Below, one piece after another: positions 58,569 to 64,000 of a DNA stretch of 64,000 nucleotides. Numbering within the stretch: position 1 is the first letter of the stretch; each line of letters opens with the position of its first letter. Location: contig JAKEHY010000022.1 in NCBI GenBank assembly GCA_022614805.1, positions 23,864 through 87,863 on the forward strand, in the 5' to 3' direction. The notes under the pieces were generated by a model that was not told the origin of the DNA, ran no database searches, and saw nothing but the letters and a program-made list of their open reading frames with translations. Position numbers and translations under genes: made by a program. The stretch is from Candidatus Zixiibacteriota bacterium (GTDB lineage Bacteria; Zixibacteria; MSB-5A5; DSPP01).

Positions 58569-58674
58569 GTTTTGTTTTTCTGTCCCCCTTAACAAGCCTG
58601 CCCCGAGCATAGCCGAGGGAGGGGACGAGGCCCGACTTGTCCCGAGCGAAGTCGAGGGAAGGGTCGGAGGGGGT
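58569..58674. repeat. Outer right inverted repeat with two nested insertions
   Basis: GTTTTGTTTTTCTGTCCCCC...GGGGACGAGGCC...GGAGGGGGT matches the reverse complement of 57945-58003, but CCTGCCCCGAGCATAGCCGA and CGACTTGTCCCGAGCGAAGT type elements are inserted. Confidence 0.75.
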
Positions 58675-58837
58675 AGTATTCCAAGCGGGACGAGACCCGA
58701 AAGATCGAAGGGTAGTATTTCAATGACTTAATCCTTTCGCCCCCTTGAGCTTGCCAATTCGACCCATCTACTCCTCTTCACTAAAAAACCCCCTTTTTCC
58801 TGCCGATTAATAAGGATATACGGTAAAAGGAGACCCT

Positions 58838-59080
58838 ATGAAGAATAAACGTAATCAGCAAACGGCTGAAATAACCCCAAAAGCGACTGCAACTATGCCC
58901 CACTTGGTGGAAATCCAAGGGCTTTTGGATTCACTGACGGCAAAATTGGAATCGCTGCCCGGAGGCCAGGGCCGCGCGATTTGGAAAAACGTCATCCACA
59001 CCGTGCGGGATGACGTGAAAAAGTATGAACAGAAGCTTTTAGAGAACCTCCCGCCGATGTCCACCGTCGAGCGGGTGTAA
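58838..59080 (+). CDS. Small hypothetical protein (80 residues)
   Basis: The 80-residue soluble protein is mainly helical, with PHLVEIQGLLDSLTAKLESL and IWKNVIHTVRDDVKKYEQKL as two amphipathic helices joined by a glycine-rich turn. I recognise no family. AAAAGGAG lies at ideal distance before the ATG, which supports a real gene. It is located between a repeat cluster and the convergent tRNA-Thr gene. No function is proposed. Confidence 0.65.
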   Translation: MKNKRNQQTAEITPKATATMPHLVEIQGLLDSLTAKLESLPGGQGRAIWKNVIHTVRDDVKKYEQKLLENLPPMSTVERV

Positions 59081-59105
59081 TCGCCGAACTTGAAAGTAAC
59101 AAAAA

Positions 59106-59178
59106 AGCCGCCGAGCGGGTTTGAACCGCTGACCTGCTGATTACGAATCAGCTGCTCTACCAGCTGAGCTACGGCGGC
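59106..59178 (-). tRNA. tRNA-Thr (anticodon CGT)
   Basis: The minus strand folds into a full cloverleaf: acceptor GCCGCCG/CGGCGGC, D arm GCTC...GAGC, anticodon stem GCTGA/TCAGC with loop TTCGTAA (anticodon CGT, reads ACG), and T arm AGCGG-TTCAAAC-CCGCT. The discriminator is T and CCA is not encoded; six T follow at once, so the gene carries its own terminator-like end. Confidence 0.95.
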
Positions 59179-59303
59179 GTTGAAACGAAAAATACGCCCC
59201 GTCCAAAATTTAGCAAGCAGAGTTTAATTTTGGGAAACTCGATTTTTCTTCCCCTTGAGGGGAGGGATTAAGGGTGGGGTCAATCCCAGTTGGCAAAACG
59301 AAA

Positions 59304-59933
59304 TCAATCCTTCCACCGAAAATGATGCAAAACAAGCCATAGGAACAGGCAATCATCCTCCGAAGGCCGCCCGGTGAACCCCCGCCAGGCGCGGAAGTGG
59401 TGGATGGCAAAGGGAACGCCGTCCGCGTTGACTTTATCGGAAACGATGCCGATGTGGTTTGGCTTCCCGTTCCCCATAATGTCCCAGACGATGATATCAC
59501 CCGGCTGATACAAGCGGGGTGCATCCTCTTTTGAACCGACCGGCAGAACTTCAGCGTGGCGGCGGAAGAAAACAACCAGGTTGCGCGTGCGGCGGTGGTC
59601 GATATTGGAATCTGGCGTGGAAATGCCGTATGACGCGGGGGATTTTTTGATGTCTTCAAAAACCAATTTCTGCAGGTCACTCGAATTATCCGAGGCGAAT
59701 CGGAAGGCGCGGATGACCATATCCACGCAGGCCCCCCATTGCCAACCGGGGTCGCCGAGCGGGTATTTCATCCGCACATAGCGGTTGTCATAAACCGGCG
59801 CGCGGGAGACGGAAACCCGCCCCCCTTCCACCAGTTTTTCTCCAAACCCTTTTTCGGCCGCCGTCGCAGGCGGAAAAACAAAATAAATGAACAAAAGCAA
59901 AACGGCAAAACCCATTCGGTCAAAGACAGTCAA
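59304..59933 (-). CDS. DUF1287 family exported protein
   Basis: The 209-residue exported protein has a signal peptide (about 1-26) and the DUF1287 core: YVRMKYPLGDPGWQWGACVD (Cys), VIRAFRFASDNSSDLQKLVF, NIDHRRTRNLVVFF, YQPGDIIVWDI and HIGIVSD. The Cys and His blocks recall NlpC/P60-like cysteine hydrolases, and the family may act on the cell wall; this is inference. TTG 59933 is chosen because GGGAGG lies 6 bases before it. It is not obviously part of an operon. Confidence 0.88.
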   Translation of the reverse strand: MTVFDRMGFAVLLLFIYFVFPPATAAEKGFGEKLVEGGRVSVSRAPVYDNRYVRMKYPLGDPGWQWGACVDMVIRAFRFASDNSSDLQKLVFEDIKKSPASYGISTPDSNIDHRRTRNLVVFFRRHAEVLPVGSKEDAPRLYQPGDIIVWDIMGNGKPNHIGIVSDKVNADGVPFAIHHFRAWRGFTGRPSEDDCLFLWLVLHHFRWKD

Positions 59934-60034
59934 GTTTTCCTCCCAATAATTATACAGGAGAGATTTAAATTATGCGGGAGATGCTTTGGAAAGAATTAAG
60001 CCGGAAAAACGAACGCGGCTGATTTCGTTGAAAC

Positions 60035-60265
60035 TTAAATCTCGCGGGCCTTCAGCCGGAGCTTGAGCCCCTGGTAAAAATCATCCCAATAATCGGGCGG
60101 ATGCTCAAAGACCAGGGCCTCCCGGACGGTTTCGTCCACCGCCTTCAGTTCTTCGTAAGCGCTTTTACAGTCCGGACATCGGGCCAGGTGCCGTTGGACG
60201 GCCCCTTCCGGCCTTCCGGCCGGGTCGTGGCGGGCCAGTTTTTCCACCACCTCGCGGCATTCCAT
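60035..60265 (-). CDS. Anti-sigma factor-like zinc-finger protein
   Basis: The 76-residue cytoplasmic protein has the zinc-binding anti-sigma pattern: MECREVVEKL at the N-terminus, then VQRHLARCPDCKSAYEEL (H-x3-C-x2-C). It has no membrane helix, so it would be a soluble anti-sigma or a regulator like ChrR/RsrA. It starts 11 bases after the ECF sigma gene stops, so the two form an operon and it most likely controls that sigma factor. The C-terminal third is helical and charged. Confidence 0.85.
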   Translation of the reverse strand: MECREVVEKLARHDPAGRPEGAVQRHLARCPDCKSAYEELKAVDETVREALVFEHPPDYWDDFYQGLKLRLKAREI

Positions 60266-60276
60266 TTACGCCTCCT

Positions 60277-60933
60277 TTACTTCTTCTTCTGCGCACCGGC
60301 CGCCTTCAGCCGGCGAACCAACTCCCCCCGCAGCCGGGTGCGGGCCCGGTGCAGGTACCAGCGCACCGTGACCGGGGGCATATTCATAATCGTGGCGACT
60401 TCGGCTATCTCCAGCCCCTCCATATCCCGCAAAACGAAAATCGAGCGCTGCTTGGGGCTCAACACCTCCAAAGCCTTTTTTATTCGGTCGGTCGCATCCT
60501 TGCGGAAGTACACCGCCTCCGGCGTGCGTCCCGCCTCCGCCGGTCGGGCTTCCGCCTCCTCCAAATCCTCGTGGCGGTGCTTCTTGTAGCGCCGCCAGTA
60601 ATCGATGGCCGCATTGACGGTGATGCGGTAGAGCCAGGTGGAAAACCTCTTTTTCGGGTCGAAGCGCTTGAGGTTGTAAAAGGTCTTGACGAAAACGATT
60701 TGCGAAATGTCCTTGGCGTCCTCATAGTCGCCGACCATTTTGAAGGCCAGCCCCGCCACCTGGGTTTTATACCGCTCCACCAGTTCCCGAAAGGCGGCCT
60801 CGTCTTTTTCCTTCACCCGGGCAATGAGCGCCAAAACCTGCGGGTCTTCGGAAAATCCGTTTCCCTCTTTCGAAAACCGCTCGTCCGCTTCGGGTCCCTC
60901 TTTCCTCGGGATAAATCCGTCTTCTTTAAGCAT
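60277..60933 (-). CDS. ECF-type RNA polymerase sigma factor
   Basis: The 218-residue sigma-70-family factor has region 2 (about 45-110, AFRELVERYKTQVAGLAFKM, ISQIVFVKTFYNLKRFDPKK, FSTWLYRITVNAAIDYWRRY) and region 4 (about 155-208, LSPKQRSIFVLRDMEGLEIA, EVATIMNMPPVTVRWYLHRA). The linker is somewhat longer than usual. ECF factors respond to envelope or other stress and are held by a cognate anti-sigma, here the zinc-finger protein encoded next. A -35/-10 of its own class could not be identified. Confidence 0.93.
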   Translation of the reverse strand: MLKEDGFIPRKEGPEADERFSKEGNGFSEDPQVLALIARVKEKDEAAFRELVERYKTQVAGLAFKMVGDYEDAKDISQIVFVKTFYNLKRFDPKKRFSTWLYRITVNAAIDYWRRYKKHRHEDLEEAEARPAEAGRTPEAVYFRKDATDRIKKALEVLSPKQRSIFVLRDMEGLEIAEVATIMNMPPVTVRWYLHRARTRLRGELVRRLKAAGAQKKK

Positions 60934-60953
60934 ACGCAGAAAACTGGCCGTTG

Positions 60954-61862
60954 TTAGGGATTTTCATGCAGGGTTGGAACGGAGCAAGCCTTCCCCTCCG
61001 CCGCACAGCAGGCGCACTCGAACTGGAAGGTGGCGTGGTGGATTCCGAACCGGCTGGCCAAAAGCCGGTTCAACTCATCCAGCGTCTTTTGCGCCGCGTG
61101 GGTGTTTTCGGTTTCCACCACCACGTGGGCGGAAAGGGCCGGCAGGCTGGTGGAGATGTTCCAGACGTGCAAATCGTGCAAGTCCAAAACGCCGGGCGAG
61201 GAGCGTATGGCGGCTTCCACCTGCGCAAGCTCGACCCCCTTCGGCACCCCTTCGAGCAGAATGTTCCCCGCCTCCTTCAAAACCCGCACGGCGCCGAAGA
61301 AAATCAAAAGGGCGATGAAAATCGAGCAGGCCGGGTCGAACCAGACCAGGCCCCAGATTTGAATCACGACGGCGCTGGCGACCACGCCGACCGAGCCGAG
61401 CAGGTCTCCCAGAACGTGCAGCCAGGCGGCTTTTAGATTCAAACTTTCATACCGGTGGCTTTCCAAAAGATAGGCCATATAGACGTTCCCTAAAAGACCG
61501 ACGGCGGCGAAGCCCAAAAGCGGCCCGGCCTTAATCGAATGCGGATTTTGAAAACGGTTCCACGCCTCCCAAAGAATCAGCCCGCAGATGACCAAAAGGG
61601 AGACGGCGTTGACCATCGCCGCCAGCTCTTCCGCCCGACGATAGCCGTAGGTTTTGGTTTCAGTGGTGGCCAAAGTGGCGAGGTAAGCGGCGTACAAAGC
61701 CAGAAGCAAAGCCAGCAAATCGGCCAACAAATGGCCGGAGTCGGAAAGCAAAGCCAGGCTGCCGGTGTACAGCCCGCCGGTGACCTCGAGGGCGAACAAC
61801 GCCAGAACGACAAAAACCGCTTTTTTTAAGCGCAAAAGCGCGCCCACATCGGAACGCTTCAT
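60954..61862 (-). CDS. Cation diffusion facilitator (CDF) metal efflux transporter
   Basis: The 302-residue transporter has six membrane helices and the CDF metal site: SDSGHLLADLLALL (H-x3-D in helix 2) and LHVLGDLLGSVGVV (H-x3-D in helix 5), which fits zinc transport. The cytoplasmic domain (about 210-290) has LHDLHVWNISTSLPALSAHV. The C-terminal tail is rich in Cys and His (FQFECACCAAEGKACSV), perhaps a metal sensor. It matches the CzcD/ZitB class. It follows the ECF sigma gene on the same strand only from the opposite side, so no operon is evident. Confidence 0.92.
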   Translation of the reverse strand: MKRSDVGALLRLKKAVFVVLALFALEVTGGLYTGSLALLSDSGHLLADLLALLLALYAAYLATLATTETKTYGYRRAEELAAMVNAVSLLVICGLILWEAWNRFQNPHSIKAGPLLGFAAVGLLGNVYMAYLLESHRYESLNLKAAWLHVLGDLLGSVGVVASAVVIQIWGLVWFDPACSIFIALLIFFGAVRVLKEAGNILLEGVPKGVELAQVEAAIRSSPGVLDLHDLHVWNISTSLPALSAHVVVETENTHAAQKTLDELNRLLASRFGIHHATFQFECACCAAEGKACSVPTLHENP

Positions 61863-61916
61863 CTAAACCTGTCGGAAGTATAACCTCAAAAAACGAAAAA
61901 GCAAAATGGAATTGGA

Positions 61917-61947
61917 AAACAAAAGGGGCGGGCCTTTCGCCCGCCCC
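61917..61947 (-). terminator. Intrinsic terminator of the tail-fibre-like gene
   Basis: On the minus strand GGGGCGGGC-gaaag-GCCCGCCCC is followed by TTTTGTTTT. Confidence 0.85.
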
Positions 61948-61985
61948 TTGCTTTGTTGCCGAAGAGTCGAATCCGCTCCTTGATT

Positions 61986-64000
61986 CTATCGCTCGGTTTC
62001 GGCCATTTCGGAGGAGGCGCTCTTCAAGACGATGTTTTTCAATTCGTCGATTTGCTTTTGCTGTTTCAGGATGATTTCCTGAAGCCCTTCCAGCGTTTGG
62101 GCCACCGTGGAAGGATTGCTCCGCACGAAGTTGCCGAAGAGGACCGAGATTTTCTTGTGCTTGCGCCCGCCAACCATCTCGTTAACGGCTGACCAATCCA
62201 CCGCCTCCGCTGCCCGGGCCACAATGTGGCCGATGGGATATTTTCCCTCATCATCCTTCATCGCGTGACCGGGAGTGGAGGAGGAAATCAAATAATCGCC
62301 GGGCTGGATGTTTTGGCCTTCATCCACGACCCACATATCGCCGTTGCCAACGGCCATAACCAAGTGCGGATTTTCCGGGCCGGCCGGTTTAGACGGCTCT
62401 CCGAGCGCAAGATAGGAACCGAGGCAAGCTGGGTCGTTGGGAATACTTGAACGCTTAACCCCGTAGATAATTTCCGATTTGGGATTATCGTGCGAGTTCC
62501 GGTTAAAGCCGGTGAGCGAGACCAGTTCCCCCCGCTCTATTGCTTCCTCCGTCCAGCCGTAGTGCGAACCGGTGAAGGCATTGTAGGAGACAGTTGTACC
62601 TGAAACTGAAATGTTTCCTTCATTAACGCCATCTTGATAAAGACCTACTATGGGGCCATCGCTGGTAGTCCGGTTAAAACCGGCGGCATTAAAACCAGGA
62701 GCTTCGACGGCCAAGCGACCGAGTATAGTGTTGGTCGTTCCGATGCCGACAGTGCCTTCAACCAAAAGGCCGTTGGCCGGAGCCGCACTGGTTCCGGAGT
62801 AACCGGCACCGATGGCGGCTCCGCCTTCCACATCTAACTTGTTCGCGGGGCTGCTCGTCCCGAGGCCGACATTGCCTGAACTAGTGATGTGTACCCTGTC
62901 GAGACCTGCCGTGCCCAATCGCAGGGCATCGGTCGCATTGCTGTAGTTTATGTAACCGGCATACGCACTGGCGTTGTCGCCGAAGCTTATACGTCCGCTA
63001 CCAGCCGTGCCCCCGATAACATTGACGGAGGCGATATCCACGGATGCGGCGTTGTTGTTGACCACCAGCCCTTCGTTAAGCAAATCGCCCGGCAGTCCTT
63101 GGCCGCTTCCTCTGTTGACGTGCAGCCTGGCCGATGGGCCGGTCGTTCCGATGCCGACGTCGCCAGTGCTTGAGATGTGCATCCTATTGAGACCTCCCGT
63201 GCCAACTTGCATTGCATCGGTTGCGTTACTGTATGCAACATAACCGGCATACGCACTGGCGTTGTCGCCGAAGCTTATGCGGCCGCTTCCGGCAGTGCCC
63301 CCGATAACATTGACGGAGGCGATATCCACGGATGCGGCGTTGTTGTTGACCACCAGCCCTTCGTCAAGCAAATCGCCCGGCAGCCCTTGGCCGCTTCCTC
63401 TGTTGACCTGTAGTTTGGCCGATGGGGCGTTTGTCCCGATGCCGACGTTGCCGTTCACATCGTTGATAAACATCCGGGTCGTTCCGGTTGGGGCTTGTAA
63501 CGTGAGCGGGCTGTTACTGGAGAGAAAGTTGGAAAAAACCGTGTCCCCTTTGATGCTTCCGACTACTTCCAGTTTTTTGTTGGGGCCAGTGGTTCCGATA
63601 CCGACATTGCCGTTGTTGGCGACCGATAATCTTACCTGCGCCGCCGTCCGCAAACTTATTGTTCCGGACGGCCTGTTATTTCCGATTGTCATGTTGCTGC
63701 CGCCGCCAGGGCCGGCGACTACAATGTGTGCAGTCCCATCACCAAAACTTATCCGCTCCTGGGCCGCTGCTCCGGCATTAGGATTTTCAATTGTTATGCC
63801 TACGCCGGCGTTTGCATCCCTGTAAAGGTGAAGCAGGTTGTTTGGTAGAGCGGTTCCTATGCCCACACTGTCGCCACTGTTGTTCAGGCGAACAAAGTTG
63901 CCGTCATCCGTCCAGCCGCTGGGGGTGGCCCCTTGGTCAACGGCCGTAACCACCGAGCCGTCCTGATTGATGGCCCTGATGAATGAGCCGGGTGCCGCGA
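61986..64000 (-). CDS. Partial: tail-fibre/adhesin-like repeat protein with coiled-coil C-terminus
   Basis: At least 671 residues; the 5' end lies beyond the window (the frame is open to 64000: APGSFIRAINQDGSVVTAVD). It holds six VGIGT..P...L.V motifs, the beta-prism-like repeat of phage tail spikes and bacterial surface fibres. Two 96-residue units (NRGSGQGLPGDLL, VNNNAASVDIASVNVIGGTA) are almost identical. After SHYGWTEEAIERGELVSLTG comes a domain that vaguely resembles autoproteolytic tail-spike chaperone domains, then a coiled coil (LEGLQEIILKQQKQIDELKN). A strong terminator follows. Probably secreted and trimeric (inference). Confidence 0.75.
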   Translation of the reverse strand, partial: AAPGSFIRAINQDGSVVTAVDQGATPSGWTDDGNFVRLNNSGDSVGIGTALPNNLLHLYRDANAGVGITIENPNAGAAAQERISFGDGTAHIVVAGPGGGSNMTIGNNRPSGTISLRTAAQVRLSVANNGNVGIGTTGPNKKLEVVGSIKGDTVFSNFLSSNSPLTLQAPTGTTRMFINDVNGNVGIGTNAPSAKLQVNRGSGQGLPGDLLDEGLVVNNNAASVDIASVNVIGGTAGSGRISFGDNASAYAGYVAYSNATDAMQVGTGGLNRMHISSTGDVGIGTTGPSARLHVNRGSGQGLPGDLLNEGLVVNNNAASVDIASVNVIGGTAGSGRISFGDNASAYAGYINYSNATDALRLGTAGLDRVHITSSGNVGLGTSSPANKLDVEGGAAIGAGYSGTSAAPANGLLVEGTVGIGTTNTILGRLAVEAPGFNAAGFNRTTSDGPIVGLYQDGVNEGNISVSGTTVSYNAFTGSHYGWTEEAIERGELVSLTGFNRNSHDNPKSEIIYGVKRSSIPNDPACLGSYLALGEPSKPAGPENPHLVMAVGNGDMWVVDEGQNIQPGDYLISSSTPGHAMKDDEGKYPIGHIVARAAEAVDWSAVNEMVGGRKHKKISVLFGNFVRSNPSTVAQTLEGLQEIILKQQKQIDELKNIVLKSASSEMAETER
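62866..63441 (-). repeat. Two 288-bp tandem copies inside the tail-fibre-like gene
   Basis: The copies are offset by exactly 288 bases (for example TAACCGGCATACGCACTGGC at 62953 and 63241). A central stretch of about 110 bases is nearly identical while the ends differ, which suggests gene conversion between units. Confidence 0.9.

Overview
The window looks like chromosomal DNA of an uncultured Gram-negative bacterium. The evidence is BamD, LolA, a patatin-BamA fusion, outer-membrane-type proteins, dockerin/FG-GAP secreted proteins and a DUF2723 protein. The dockerin style (GDMN..DG, 'ADVVYLAKYVFQGGPEP') and the DUF2723 gene suggest the FCB group, perhaps candidate division Zixibacteria; that placement is inference. 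GC is moderately high. A few genes (37.0-37.8, 40.1-40.7 and 57.2-57.9 kb) are visibly AT-richer and may be imports. I see no rRNA, CRISPR array or recognisable transposase; there is one tRNA (Thr, CGT).

Layout. 0-14.5 kb: DUF2723 protein, EamA transporter, patatin-BamA protein, TrmH/SpoU methyltransferase, DedA and CorC-like membrane proteins, a P-type ATPase, and an operon DUF502 - PTS-EIIA/CBS - CaCA-like exchanger. 15.3-21.7 kb: three secreted dockerin proteins plus HtpX. 21.9-25.2 kb: five ATGA-coupled membrane genes of unknown role led by a DUF6754-like protein. 25.3-28.6 kb: sugar-type ABC importer without its ATPase. 28.6-36.9 kb: a tightly coupled peptidoglycan turnover/recycling operon (aminotransferase, PBP4, Alr, NlpC/P60, LD-carboxypeptidase, Ala-Glu epimerase, amidase). 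38-39.9 kb: split transketolase. 40-44 kb: PD-(D/E)XK-like orphan, coaE, polA. 44.5-53.5 kb: sugar transferase, outer-membrane protein, and the envelope operon ftsK-lolA-SLT-bamD-nadD, then a large HPrK/PEPCK-like P-loop protein. 53.6-56.9 kb: an ABC-2 exporter broken up by repeats. 57-64 kb: accessory genes, a DUF559 nuclease inside nested inverted repeats, tRNA-Thr, DUF1287, an ECF sigma/anti-sigma pair, a CDF transporter and a tail-fibre-like repeat protein that runs off the end.

The strongest non-gene signal is a set of short dispersed repeats. One is a GTAGGGG...CCC(C)TAC palindrome whose inner arms differ from copy to copy but stay self-complementary. Others are a CCCGAGCG.AGTCGAGGG element, a CCCCCTT..AAGGGGG..AGGGGGT element and a pyrimidine/purine hairpin. 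Some copies sit in frame inside conserved genes (trmH, nadD twice), and one type forms inverted repeats around a DUF559 nuclease gene. Other notable points are apparent ATA/ATC start codons placed behind good Shine-Dalgarno sequences, and several promoters positioned so that transcripts would be nearly leaderless.
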